A stretch of DNA of 64,000 bases, from the NCBI GenBank assembly GCA_910575665.1, contig CAJTFB010000016.1, positions 1 through 64,000 on the forward strand, given 5' to 3'. Position 1 is the first letter of the stretch; each line of letters opens with the position of its first letter. Below are positions 18,800-28,193 of the stretch, piece by piece. Below the pieces are notes generated by a model that was given only the letters and a program-made list of their open reading frames with translations, was not told the origin of the DNA and searched no databases. Source of the stretch: Eubacteriaceae bacterium (GTDB lineage Bacteria > Bacillota > Clostridia > Lachnospirales > Lachnospiraceae). The translations under genes were made by a program, and so were the position numbers.

Positions 18800-20272
18800 C
18801 TATTCATCTTTCTCTTGTTCCATAGCATATTCGCGGATCCTGTGTTTCTTATCTCTCGAGACCATGTGATACTCCGTAAACAACTTTCTGGTCTCCTCCA
18901 CCAAAGGTTGTTTTCCGATAAACAAATACGCTTTCTTATAATGTTTTACAATTTCCTGGAAATTATTATCATGTTGGGAAATAACCTGTGGCCTGGTTCC
19001 ATAAAATCCTTCAAAATACATCTCTATCCCAGCTCGAACATAGGAATTATCCGTCGTCACAACGACAACGCCCTCTTCCATAATATCACTCTTTTCTGCC
19101 AGTGCACCCACAGAACCACGATAAGAAATTTTTTGCTCCTGATGAAGCTCTTCTAAAAGCAAAGTTCCATTCTGTACCGCCAGTACAAGAGCAATCCCCA
19201 CGCATAACGCCGTAAATTCACGATTTCGCTCTCTGCCGACAGCCAACTGCCATCCCCACAAAACCCCCTGCGCCATCATCAGATAGCAAAAAGGCAGCAA
19301 ACCAATAAAATAGCGGTTATAAAAAATTCCACCAGAAGGATTGATCACGGTACTATAAAGATACATAATCGCTGGCACTGAGATCACAAGCCCAGGTAGA
19401 AAGAGTTTTTCCGCATCCTCTTCAAAAGTAAACCTGCCAAAACGGCACCTCGTCAAAAAGCAGACAAAGCATCCCGCGATCCCCAGACAGAGAGTCCAGA
19501 GCTGAAACTCACTCTCGCTGCACATAAAACGAAGGAAATCAAATAAGGCATTCAGATCTGGCGGCTGAATCCAAAATTCTGTGATACTCCTCGTGTGATT
19601 GATAAAAACCAGTAGTAGCCAGGGCGCAAAGCCTCCACCCGCTGCAAGATAAGGATAAATACTTTTAAGACTTTGCTTTTTAGCGATGACAAAGACCAGC
19701 TCCAATAGGAAAAGCATCCCTGCAATCACACAGCCATAATAATGGGAATACAAAAGCAAAAGCAGAGATATCACCAAAAAAGCATTTCCTTTCTTCCCTG
19801 AACTGCGGATTCGTTTTGCCATGGCATAGGCCAGCAAAGCCGCCGACAAAAAATACAGGGAGTAAGAACGGAATTCGTATCCCGCATGTAAAACCAACAC
19901 TGCAGAAGACGCAGAAAGGATCTCTGCCAAGAGTCCAAGTTTTTTACCCCCCAGCTCCTTACCGGCAAGGGCAGTAAAAAATATACCTGCTGCGGTAAAT
20001 CCTTCCGAAATTAGAAGCAACCAGGGAAAAGAAAATGGAATCACAGCCCTCCATATCCATACTATGATGGCATACAGAGGAGGTGTATAATCTTTTAGCT
20101 GCATATAGGATCGAAGCACCTCTCCAATCCCCTTGTCTGGTCCCACAAGCCCAAGCTGATACACCTCATCGTACCAAAACTCTTGTACGCCTGAATACGC
20201 TAACATTCCCACAAAGACCAGCGCGGCAATCACTGCATAGACAAAACTGCAAAACTTATCTTTTTTCTCCAT
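18800..20272 (-). CDS. GT-C glycosyltransferase, PMT/ArnT-like
   Basis: A 490-residue polytopic protein with about eleven hydrophobic segments. Near residue 33, at the end of the first helix, lies WYDEVYQLG, the acidic loop that marks GT39/GT83-type enzymes using polyprenyl-phosphate sugars. A further YTPPLYA loop near 63 is also typical. The C-terminal 110 residues form a soluble outside domain. It probably transfers the sugar flipped by GtrA onto an extracellular acceptor. Start ATG follows GAGGAAAAGTT. Confidence 0.8.
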   Translation of the reverse strand: MEKKDKFCSFVYAVIAALVFVGMLAYSGVQEFWYDEVYQLGLVGPDKGIGEVLRSYMQLKDYTPPLYAIIVWIWRAVIPFSFPWLLLISEGFTAAGIFFTALAGKELGGKKLGLLAEILSASSAVLVLHAGYEFRSYSLYFLSAALLAYAMAKRIRSSGKKGNAFLVISLLLLLYSHYYGCVIAGMLFLLELVFVIAKKQSLKSIYPYLAAGGGFAPWLLLVFINHTRSITEFWIQPPDLNALFDFLRFMCSESEFQLWTLCLGIAGCFVCFLTRCRFGRFTFEEDAEKLFLPGLVISVPAIMYLYSTVINPSGGIFYNRYFIGLLPFCYLMMAQGVLWGWQLAVGRERNREFTALCVGIALVLAVQNGTLLLEELHQEQKISYRGSVGALAEKSDIMEEGVVVVTTDNSYVRAGIEMYFEGFYGTRPQVISQHDNNFQEIVKHYKKAYLFIGKQPLVEETRKLFTEYHMVSRDKKHRIREYAMEQEKDE

Positions 20273-20309
20273 AACTTTTCCTCATAGTCACTTAAAGCAG
20301 TATCCGTTT

Positions 20310-21755
20310 CTATAGAAAACAGATCAGCAGAGAATACGCCATAAAACCGACAGCAGGAAGAACTCTGCACCAGACAGCATATCTCTCCCATTTTCTCATT
20401 TTCTCTGCCGCCTCGCACATATTCCTTCGCTTGTAGCAGTCAAAAGCAAAGACACCGATCATCCCCAACACAACCCCGCATAGAAGGGATGAGTAGATAT
20501 CAATCGGAATGTCCGGAAACTTTCGCAACAACACTTTGTGTATCATATAGTTTTTATTGATTTCCAGACCGAGAAGCTTCGGAATAACGCCTCCATTGAG
20601 CATTCTCACATCATAATTATGAAGCCAGCCCAGCGCTGTCACAACAATGATAAGCAAAGAAAACAGGCATTCAAAAATACATGTTATACGGATATTGCAG
20701 GTATACAAAAGCATCAAAGCGCTAAATGGAACCACCAGAACCATCCAATTCGGATGCCACTGGACAAACATTACAAAAGCCCCCATCACCATAAAGGGAA
20801 GGGCAAAAACCAGTTCCCATCTCACTTTCCGGATCATGTAAGCAGCTGTACAAATCAGCACAAAAGCAACGATAAAATAGCTCACAGTAGAATCATAACA
20901 ATTCCTCTTAAAAGCAAATCCCACTCCAAAAAATCTTCCAATAAAGCCATAGGTTTCACTCATAAACTTCTGTGTTTCTTGATATCCTGGATCAAAACCA
21001 TAAACCACACTCTGGAGGAGGATACCAAACATCACTGCGACAGCATCCCGGATCAGATAGAGAATTCTCTTTTCTCGAAGAAGCAAAATCGGTATGATGC
21101 CCAGCAACACAAATGGCTTATAGGAAGCTGCCAGCATAAAAAACAGCAGTTCCAGCCAGTGATTCCCTTTGGCCATATATTTTATGCCAAGAAGCAGAAA
21201 TAGAATCGAAAAAATATCTAGATGAGATATAATGATCGAGGCAAACAAAAATACTGGGGATGTTAAAAAGCAAAGAGCTGTCCAGCCAGCATCCTTCTCA
21301 TCTGATTTCAGAATCTTACCAATATCAAACACAATCTTTGACATATAGATCATGATAGCCGCAAAGGCAGCTTTCACAATCGCTTCATACACAAGAAAAG
21401 AAACCGAAAGATCAAAAAGTCGATCAAAAATATATACTGGCAGACAGATCAATCCAACCGTAGCATAGTTAATGATGGAATAATTGGCTCCTGCCAGAAG
21501 CGTCTGGGGCCATGCCTTGCTGTAATGTCCCGACAGCGCCAGTTCGTTGATCTCACTGTAATAACGAAACAGCTTCCCATGGAATAAACAATCGTTAAAA
21601 TCCAGAGACTGTGTAACCGTCAGCTTAAAATCCTTCGTAAAACAAAACATAAAGGCCGCAGCGATAACGATCAGGGCGCCTACAATATATTCTGCCCGGT
21701 AAGGACCTGCCGTCACATGGTTGAAATCATTAAAATACTTTTTGATCTTCTGCAT
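20310..21755 (-). CDS. Polytopic GT-C-like membrane protein
   Basis: A 481-residue protein with about ten membrane segments. The first helix is followed by a loop containing SLDFNDCLFHGKLFRYYSEIN, with acidic residues where GT-C enzymes keep their catalytic aspartate. The overall layout resembles GT87-type (DUF2029-like) mannosyltransferases, but the family match is not certain. The start is the ATG at 21755, preceded by GGAGGAAACT; an in-frame GTG six codons upstream lies inside that ribosome site. It is flanked by two other GT-C proteins on the same strand with gaps of 17 to 37 bases. Confidence 0.6.
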   Translation of the reverse strand: MQKIKKYFNDFNHVTAGPYRAEYIVGALIVIAAAFMFCFTKDFKLTVTQSLDFNDCLFHGKLFRYYSEINELALSGHYSKAWPQTLLAGANYSIINYATVGLICLPVYIFDRLFDLSVSFLVYEAIVKAAFAAIMIYMSKIVFDIGKILKSDEKDAGWTALCFLTSPVFLFASIIISHLDIFSILFLLLGIKYMAKGNHWLELLFFMLAASYKPFVLLGIIPILLLREKRILYLIRDAVAVMFGILLQSVVYGFDPGYQETQKFMSETYGFIGRFFGVGFAFKRNCYDSTVSYFIVAFVLICTAAYMIRKVRWELVFALPFMVMGAFVMFVQWHPNWMVLVVPFSALMLLYTCNIRITCIFECLFSLLIIVVTALGWLHNYDVRMLNGGVIPKLLGLEINKNYMIHKVLLRKFPDIPIDIYSSLLCGVVLGMIGVFAFDCYKRRNMCEAAEKMRKWERYAVWCRVLPAVGFMAYSLLICFL

Positions 21756-21772
21756 AGTTTCCTCCACTTGCA

Positions 21773-23923
21773 CTATTCTAGATACATCACTGTCATCTTC
21801 TTCACGAAAATTCCCCGGTCTTCCTCGGAACCATTCTGTTTCACTTCGAATATATCATCCGTGTTCAAAAACAGCCAGTTTACACCGATCCGCCGTTTCT
21901 CATCAACAGTTTCCTTTAGCTCTGTATCGAAAGAGACGGTACCAGACTGCTTATTATTGATACTCAGCTTTTTGCTTCCATTGACTTTAACCGTAGTCTT
22001 TCCTCGCTTTTTGCCCGCTTCATACTCCAAAGTAATACGTACTTTTTTCGCTCCACCGGAATAGATACGCAGTACGCTTTGTTTGGTGGTCCACATTCCC
22101 TCTTCTCCATAATCCGGCAAATTCCACCCATTGTGAGCAAACCGCCTCGCCTGTCCGGTATAGGAAAAGTCCATCTCCAAATAGGGATCCTCTTTGCTGA
22201 TGTATACATCATTATAAGGTTTCAGACCCTCTACCGGTTTTTTAAAAGCAAGGATCAGATTGTCAGCCAAATACAGATGACATCGATCTTTAAATTTATG
22301 GGCATTGGCATAATCGGTAATATAGACCGTGTCCTCCGCCAGTTGATTTTCCTCAAATACCTTCTTATTTTTCCGGTCTTCCTGCTTCGCCAGCTTGTCT
22401 TTATAATAGCGGGACATATAAAAATAATTCATATCCATGTTAAAATACGATGCCTTTGTCCCGATCTGAAGCATATGGTAAAAACTACAGGAATCCAAGG
22501 GATAATACACGATGTGACGATAGTTGCCAAGCTGAGTTGTCCAAAAAGCGTCCTTTGCGTAGATGTCCTCTTCCACTGCTTCTCCGGTATACTGGCTGTG
22601 TATTTTTACAACAGGTTTTGCCAGATCAGCGATCTGAAGAAAAACGCATACCAGCAATATTATTTTCTGAAGTTTCTTATTCCGAATGAACCGGGTGATC
22701 ACATACAATCCCAGGAGCATCAACAGATACATAATCACCCACATAAATCTGCCGGAAGAACGAATCACCGCAAGCAGATCCAGCAATTTATCCGGAATAT
22801 ATACCCACATTACCATCCGGCTGCCAAAATAGACCGAAGCCGTAAGCGCCAGCAGCCAGAATACGATCACTACTACCGCCAGAGAAATCACGCCGGCTCT
22901 GTGCCTGCGGTATTTATCCAGAAGGCACCGCCTCGCAGCCAGAACCCCGCCAAGCTTTACGATCTTTACCACCAGCAATACAGCACAGACCAGATACAGC
23001 AAGAGGATTCCCAGGCCCAGATAGGAAAATCCTTCATACTGTCCGGAATGCCAGGGTAGTTTATGCAAAAAGGTTGAATAATTAAATGGATTCACCAGTG
23101 CATTGATATTGGCGGAATACAGACCAAAACCGCCCGCCGTAGATTTCAAGATATTGGAAAACCCTCCTACCACATAAAAAGCAGCCAGGGAACATATCAT
23201 AAAACTAGGAAATACGATCACTAGCCGTTTCCAGTCTTTATATTTCAAAAGATAGTGCAGGAGATAACCGCACATGATCCCTCCCACCATAAAAATAATG
23301 TACATCTGGATCAGGATACACAGAACACCGAGAACACTAAAAGCTAAGGCTGCTTTCCAATACTTTTCGAAAGATTCTTTATACATCCAGATCCCCAGCG
23401 CCGCCAGAATTAAAAAATGGGCTGCCAGAGAAGTATGTCTGGAATCTTCTGACAACAGACCAAATAATCTCTGGAGAACTGGTGTGGACAGGATAAAAAA
23501 GACCGTTCCAAAAAGACAAAACAATCTGCTTTTGTTAATTTTCGCAACCAGCAATGCTCCGATTCCACCATTGAGCATAAAACACATCAGACCAAAGAGT
23601 CCAAAATACTGAAATGTCTCTGGCAAAATCGGAGATAGTAGTTTAAAAAATATAGCAAATAATGGAATAGAATCCGTGTAGAGTACGCTGACATAATATG
23701 GATAAGTTAGGCCATTATGCATACCGATGGGAAATGTCCAATCGGCATCCCTGAAAAATTTCCATCCGATGTAATGCTGCTGAAGATCCCGTCCCGTTAA
23801 AAGCCATGAATCATTTGTGACATTCAACACGTCAAAACCGTATATTACAACAAAAAATACAGCCCCCAGCAACATCCCCAGTAAAAAACTCTCAAGCCAA
23901 TGTTTTCTTTTTCTAATCTTCAT
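21773..23923 (-). CDS. DUF6311/YfhO-like membrane glycosyltransferase candidate
   Basis: A 716-residue polytopic protein. After the first helix comes TGRDLQQHYIGWKFFRDADW, the hallmark loop of DUF6311 proteins, which keep a conserved aspartate as GT-C enzymes do. About twelve hydrophobic segments run to residue 420, followed by a 290-residue soluble, beta-rich C-terminal domain on the outside. The nearby ribosome site is weak (GAGAGAGAG with 8-base spacing). The protein is in a run with GT2, GtrA and other GT-C genes, so a role in extracellular sugar transfer is likely; substrate unknown. Confidence 0.7.
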   Translation of the reverse strand: MKIRKRKHWLESFLLGMLLGAVFFVVIYGFDVLNVTNDSWLLTGRDLQQHYIGWKFFRDADWTFPIGMHNGLTYPYYVSVLYTDSIPLFAIFFKLLSPILPETFQYFGLFGLMCFMLNGGIGALLVAKINKSRLFCLFGTVFFILSTPVLQRLFGLLSEDSRHTSLAAHFLILAALGIWMYKESFEKYWKAALAFSVLGVLCILIQMYIIFMVGGIMCGYLLHYLLKYKDWKRLVIVFPSFMICSLAAFYVVGGFSNILKSTAGGFGLYSANINALVNPFNYSTFLHKLPWHSGQYEGFSYLGLGILLLYLVCAVLLVVKIVKLGGVLAARRCLLDKYRRHRAGVISLAVVVIVFWLLALTASVYFGSRMVMWVYIPDKLLDLLAVIRSSGRFMWVIMYLLMLLGLYVITRFIRNKKLQKIILLVCVFLQIADLAKPVVKIHSQYTGEAVEEDIYAKDAFWTTQLGNYRHIVYYPLDSCSFYHMLQIGTKASYFNMDMNYFYMSRYYKDKLAKQEDRKNKKVFEENQLAEDTVYITDYANAHKFKDRCHLYLADNLILAFKKPVEGLKPYNDVYISKEDPYLEMDFSYTGQARRFAHNGWNLPDYGEEGMWTTKQSVLRIYSGGAKKVRITLEYEAGKKRGKTTVKVNGSKKLSINNKQSGTVSFDTELKETVDEKRRIGVNWLFLNTDDIFEVKQNGSEEDRGIFVKKMTVMYLE

Positions 23924-23948
23924 ACTCTATACTCTCTCTCTAAACCAT

Positions 23949-24911
23949 CTACTTTTTCTCTTCTAATTCTGCCTTGTCAAAATTCACCCGTTCTTCTTCA
24001 ATAACAAGGGGCCTTCTTGTCACTCTGGAATTAATATTCATGATATATTCTCCCAGCAGACCGATAAAAAACAGCTGAATCGAACCAAATATAAAAATGC
24101 CTAAAAGTATCGGTGTCATACCCGCCACAAAACGCTCCCAGAAAACCAACTTCATGATCAGATACATCAGCGCCACCAGTATACTTATTCCGGACAGGAT
24201 AAACCCCAGAATCGTAGCGATACGCATGCCAACTTTGGTGTAGGAAGTAAAGCTGAGCATTGCCGCATCGTAGAGACTATACCAATTATTATGAGTTTTG
24301 CCCGCCCGGCGTCTCTCCTGCTGATACTCGATATCCTTTCTCTTGAAACCAAGTTCGGCCACGATTCCCCGCAAAAAGGGAGTGGGGTCATCCAATCCCC
24401 TGAGCACATCGATAAACTCTTTATCATAGAGTCCAAAACCGGTAAAATGTTCGATCTGTTCCACACTGGACATCCTTTTAATCAGCTTATAATAACAGCT
24501 CCGAAGGAAATACATGATCTTATTTTCCTTGCTCTTAGACTTGATCCCGATAACGATCTTATTGCCCTGTTCCCACTCATGCACCAGCTTGGGGATCATA
24601 TAGATTGGATCCTGAAAATCTGCACACATCAATATCGTACATTCACCATTGGTCTGCAAAAGCCCATAATACGGGGAATTAAACTGTCCAAAATTCTTCG
24701 CATTGAAAATAGCGCGAATCTTAGGATTCCCCGCACACAGCCCTCGGATCTTCTCCCGCGTCCGGTCATTGGAATCATTATCAATAAACACGAGTTCATA
24801 ATCATACTGGGGAAGATTTTTCCCCATCTCTTCGATGATCGCCTCACTCAATGGTTCTACATTTTCCTCTTCGTTGTACGTCGGTACAAGTATACTGATT
24901 ACTTTTTTCAT
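23949..24911 (-). CDS. GT2 undecaprenyl-phosphate glycosyltransferase (GtrB-type)
   Basis: A 320-residue GT-A enzyme with ISILVPTYNEEENVEPLSEAI, FIDNDSNDRTR, MCADFQDP at the DXD site, and two C-terminal membrane helices (about 230-252 and 265-290), the GtrB/YfdH layout. Such enzymes join a nucleotide sugar to undecaprenyl phosphate. It lies 15 bases after rfbH and is the first sugar transferase downstream of the CDP-3,6-dideoxyhexose genes, so the CDP-linked product of that pathway is a plausible donor. The adjacent GT-C proteins are likely users. Start follows GGAGAAATT. Confidence 0.85.
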   Translation of the reverse strand: MKKVISILVPTYNEEENVEPLSEAIIEEMGKNLPQYDYELVFIDNDSNDRTREKIRGLCAGNPKIRAIFNAKNFGQFNSPYYGLLQTNGECTILMCADFQDPIYMIPKLVHEWEQGNKIVIGIKSKSKENKIMYFLRSCYYKLIKRMSSVEQIEHFTGFGLYDKEFIDVLRGLDDPTPFLRGIVAELGFKRKDIEYQQERRRAGKTHNNWYSLYDAAMLSFTSYTKVGMRIATILGFILSGISILVALMYLIMKLVFWERFVAGMTPILLGIFIFGSIQLFFIGLLGEYIMNINSRVTRRPLVIEEERVNFDKAELEEKK

Positions 24912-24926
24912 AATTTCTCCATTCTG

Positions 24927-26267
24927 TTACTGCTGCAAAGCCTCTTTGATCACCTTTGCCATATAATCGATCTTCGCATCTGTCATGCCCGGATATACTC
25001 CCAGCCAGAATGTATCCTTCATGATCCGGTCCGTCACCGCAAGATCGCCAATCACACGGTAGCCCTTGCCAGAAGCGCGGAACTCATCAAAACATGGCTG
25101 CTTTACGATATTTCCAGCAAACAGCATACGAGTCTGTACACCGTGGTCCTCAATATACTGAACGACTTTATTCTTATCTACACCCTCGCGGCAGGTAAGC
25201 AGGAATCCAAACCAGCTTGGCTTGGAATTCGGACATGCTTCTGGAAGGATCAGTTTATCTTCCACATCCTCCAATGCCTTTCTCAGACGGTCAAAATTAT
25301 GTCTTCTCTTTTCTACAAATGTAGGGAATTTTTCTAGCTGCGCACAGCCCACTGCCGCCTGCATATCCGTTGCCTTCAAGTTATATCCGAAATGGGAGTA
25401 CACATACTTGTGGTCATAGCCCAGGGGAAGTTCCCCGTACTGTTTATCAAAACGGTGTCCGCACATATTATCCCTTCCAGAAGGACACACGCAGTCTCTT
25501 CCCCAGTCTCTCAGGGATCGAACCGCTTTATGGATCAATGGATTGTTGGTATAGACAGCTCCGCCTTCTCCCATCGTCATATGATGTGGTGGATAGAAAC
25601 TGGAAGTTCCCACATCACCGATGGTTCCTGTAAACTTTTCTTCTCCATTGATGGTGTATTTAGACCCCAGTGCATCACAGTTGTCCTCTACCAACCACAG
25701 TCCATGCTTGTCACAAAATTCTCGAATAGAACCCAGATCCCATGGATTTCCCAGCGTATGAGCGATCATAATCGCCTTGGTCTTATCGGAAAGCGCTTCT
25801 TCCAGCATAGAGGCATCCATGTTATACTGAGGAATGGTCATATCCACAAATACTGGCACCGCGCCGTATTGAATAATCGGTGCAATCGTGGTCGGAAATC
25901 CGGCTGCCACGGTGATCACTTCATCTCCCGGCATAATCCTACGATCTCCCATCAGCGGGGAGGTGAGGGCCATAAATGCCAGAAGGTTGGCAGAAGAACC
26001 AGAATTTACAAGAGAACAATGTTTGATTCCCAGATACTGTGCGAATTCCTTTTCAAATTTATCCGTATAACGGCCGGAAGTAAGCCAGAATTCCAGTGAA
26101 CTGTCTACCAGATTCACCATCTCCTCGTGTCCATAATATCTTGACGCGTAAGGAATACGGTCTCCCTCTTCAAAAGGCTTTTCCTGATTGTGGTATTTAT
26201 CACAATACTCCTTTACCTGCTCCAAAATGCTCTCTCTCGCCTGTGCCTCATTCATATTTTCAAACAT
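24927..26267 (-). CDS. rfbH: CDP-4-dehydro-6-deoxyglucose 3-dehydrase RfbH (E1)
   Basis: A 446-residue PMP-dependent DegT-like enzyme with an iron-sulfur site. In the aminotransferase-like fold the Schiff-base lysine is replaced by histidine: FYPPHHMTMGEGG with H229 in that position. Cysteines C197, C259, C261 and C269 follow a C-X61-C-X-C-X7-C pattern, very close to the [2Fe-2S] motif of E1 from Yersinia. It dehydrates CDP-4-dehydro-6-deoxyglucose at C3 and needs reducing electrons from an E3 partner. The start at 26267 follows AAAGGAAATG; an ATG 15 codons up overlaps rfbG and is less likely. Confidence 0.92.
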   Translation of the reverse strand: MFENMNEAQARESILEQVKEYCDKYHNQEKPFEEGDRIPYASRYYGHEEMVNLVDSSLEFWLTSGRYTDKFEKEFAQYLGIKHCSLVNSGSSANLLAFMALTSPLMGDRRIMPGDEVITVAAGFPTTIAPIIQYGAVPVFVDMTIPQYNMDASMLEEALSDKTKAIMIAHTLGNPWDLGSIREFCDKHGLWLVEDNCDALGSKYTINGEEKFTGTIGDVGTSSFYPPHHMTMGEGGAVYTNNPLIHKAVRSLRDWGRDCVCPSGRDNMCGHRFDKQYGELPLGYDHKYVYSHFGYNLKATDMQAAVGCAQLEKFPTFVEKRRHNFDRLRKALEDVEDKLILPEACPNSKPSWFGFLLTCREGVDKNKVVQYIEDHGVQTRMLFAGNIVKQPCFDEFRASGKGYRVIGDLAVTDRIMKDTFWLGVYPGMTDAKIDYMAKVIKEALQQ

Positions 26268-26298
26268 AATATCATTTCCTTTCACTTCCGTTTTTTCT

Positions 26299-27351
26299 TT
26301 ATCTTCCAACAAACTCCTGGATCTGACGATCCATCACATCCGGGATATTTTCACCGGCAAACCATGCCTTGGTCCACTCCACCGTCTTATCCAAAGCTTC
26401 CGAAACAGACCATGTCGTTTTCCAGCCAAAGGTTTTCTTAAGTTTGGAACAGTCCAGCTTAAGGAAACCTGCCTCATGGGGACCTCCATCGTATTGATCA
26501 ATCCACTTGAGACCCTCTCCCCATTTTTCCACAAACATCTCTACCAGATCTCCCGTGGTCACACAATCCACCTCATCCGGTCCTACATTATAGTATCCCT
26601 GAAGTTCGTGATTCTCATACTGCTCTTTTACGATCATCAGATACGCGATCACTGGCTCCAACACATGCTGATAGGGCCTGGTAGAAAAGGGATTTCTTAT
26701 AATGATATCTTTCTTTTGCTCTGCCGCCCTGACGCAGTCCGGTATAATTCGGTCATTGGCAAAATCGCCGCCACCGATGACATTACCTGCCCTTGCAGTA
26801 GACACTGCCACCCGGTCGTCGGTAAAAAAGGAATTTTTATAACTGTGAGTCACCAGCTCGGAACAGGATTTACTGTTAGAATAGGGATCGTACCCATCCA
26901 GAGGTTCGTTTTCCCGGTATCCCCACTCCCACTCTCTGTTCTCATAAACCTTATCGGTGGTGACATTCAAAAAGCTCTTTACGCATTCATTCTGTCTCAC
27001 GCATTCACAGATATTTACGGTTCCCATCACATTCGTCTCATAGGTATAGACTGGTTCCTTATAGGAATCCCGAACGATGGGCTGCGCGGCGAGATGGATC
27101 ACGATCTCTGGTGTAGTTTCACGAAATACTTTGGATAACTTGTCCAGATCTCTGATATCTGCGATCACAGAGTTCATCTTATCCTCTATTCCTGCCATAG
27201 TAAAGAGATTAGGATCTGTGGGCGGTTCCAAAGAATATCCTGTCACCTCTGCCCCAGCTCCAATCAGGGTGCGGCACATCCACGTCCCCTTGAATCCGGT
27301 ATGACCTGTAACCAGAACTTTCTTTCCTTTAAAAAACGATAAATCGATCAT
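26299..27351 (-). CDS. rfbG: CDP-glucose 4,6-dehydratase RfbG
   Basis: A 350-residue extended SDR. Signature KVLVTGHTGFKGTWM at the N terminus, YSLEPPTDPNLF, VIHLAAQPIVRDSY, NVTTDKVYENREWEWGYREN as the active-site loop, and DGYDPYSNSKSCSELVT with the Tyr-Lys pair. It converts CDP-glucose to CDP-4-dehydro-6-deoxyglucose. It sits between rfbF and rfbH in the standard F-G-H order seen in 3,6-dideoxyhexose loci. Start follows GGAGGAAAATAT. Confidence 0.94.
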   Translation of the reverse strand: MIDLSFFKGKKVLVTGHTGFKGTWMCRTLIGAGAEVTGYSLEPPTDPNLFTMAGIEDKMNSVIADIRDLDKLSKVFRETTPEIVIHLAAQPIVRDSYKEPVYTYETNVMGTVNICECVRQNECVKSFLNVTTDKVYENREWEWGYRENEPLDGYDPYSNSKSCSELVTHSYKNSFFTDDRVAVSTARAGNVIGGGDFANDRIIPDCVRAAEQKKDIIIRNPFSTRPYQHVLEPVIAYLMIVKEQYENHELQGYYNVGPDEVDCVTTGDLVEMFVEKWGEGLKWIDQYDGGPHEAGFLKLDCSKLKKTFGWKTTWSVSEALDKTVEWTKAWFAGENIPDVMDRQIQEFVGR

Positions 27352-27397
27352 ATATTTTCCTCCATATTTGCTTTACCAAGCCAGTACCTTGAAACTC

Positions 27398-28174
27398 TTA
27401 ATCCCAGACCTTCCACGGAGCATTTCCGTCGGTCCACATCTCTTCCAGCTTCATCTTGTCTCTCTGGGTATCCATACACTGCCAAAAACCGTCGTGTTTA
27501 CGTGATACCAGCTGTCCTTCTTTCGCCAACATTTCTAAAGGTTTTTTCTCGAAAACCGTGGAATCTCCTTCAATGTAATCAAAGATCGCCGGTTCGAGAA
27601 CCATGTAACCTACATTGATCAGTCCGCCGTCAATATTGGACTTTTCCCGGAATGCCGTGACAAGACCATTGTCATCTACATCCAACACACCAAACTGCTG
27701 TCCCACATTATAGGAACTCATAGTAGCAATCTTGCCATGTTTCTTGTGAAATTCGATGAGCTCTTTGATATTGATATCACTGACGCCGTCGCCATAGGTC
27801 AACAAAAAAGGCTCGTCTCCGATATATTTTTTAATTCTTTTCACACGGCCACCAGTCATCGTATTCAACCCAGTGTCCACGATCGTCACCTTCCATGGTT
27901 CTGCAATATTATTGTGAACAATCATCTCGCCACCTCTGGTATAATCAAAGGTGATGTCACTGTTATGAAGAAAATAATCGGCAAACCATTCCTTGATCAC
28001 ATGCTGTTTATAACCAGCACAGATTACAAACTCATCGATACCATAGTAAGCATACAGCTTCATGATATGCCATAAGATTGGTTTCTCTCCGATCTCAACC
28101 ATTGGTTTTGGTTTCAGATAACTCTCCTCACTGATTCTCGTCCCAAATCCGCCTGCAAGCAAAACTGCTTTCAT
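27398..28174 (-). CDS. rfbF: Glucose-1-phosphate cytidylyltransferase RfbF
   Basis: A 258-residue nucleotidyltransferase with AVLLAGGFGTRISEESYLKPKPMVEIGEKPILWHI, the family-defining N-terminal loop that distinguishes it from RmlA. TYGDGVSD is at the metal site, and the C-terminal HDGFWQCMDTQRDK is conserved in RfbF. It makes CDP-glucose from glucose 1-phosphate and CTP, the first committed step of the CDP-3,6-dideoxyhexose branch. Start follows CTAGGAGGTAAAAGAT. Confidence 0.95.
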   Translation of the reverse strand: MKAVLLAGGFGTRISEESYLKPKPMVEIGEKPILWHIMKLYAYYGIDEFVICAGYKQHVIKEWFADYFLHNSDITFDYTRGGEMIVHNNIAEPWKVTIVDTGLNTMTGGRVKRIKKYIGDEPFLLTYGDGVSDINIKELIEFHKKHGKIATMSSYNVGQQFGVLDVDDNGLVTAFREKSNIDGGLINVGYMVLEPAIFDYIEGDSTVFEKKPLEMLAKEGQLVSRKHDGFWQCMDTQRDKMKLEEMWTDGNAPWKVWD

Positions 28175-28193
28175 ATCTTTTACCTCCTAGTAT

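Noticed and set aside
22079-23059. Plus-strand open frame of 326 codons
   Set aside because: Antisense to the DUF6311-like gene with no ribosome site.
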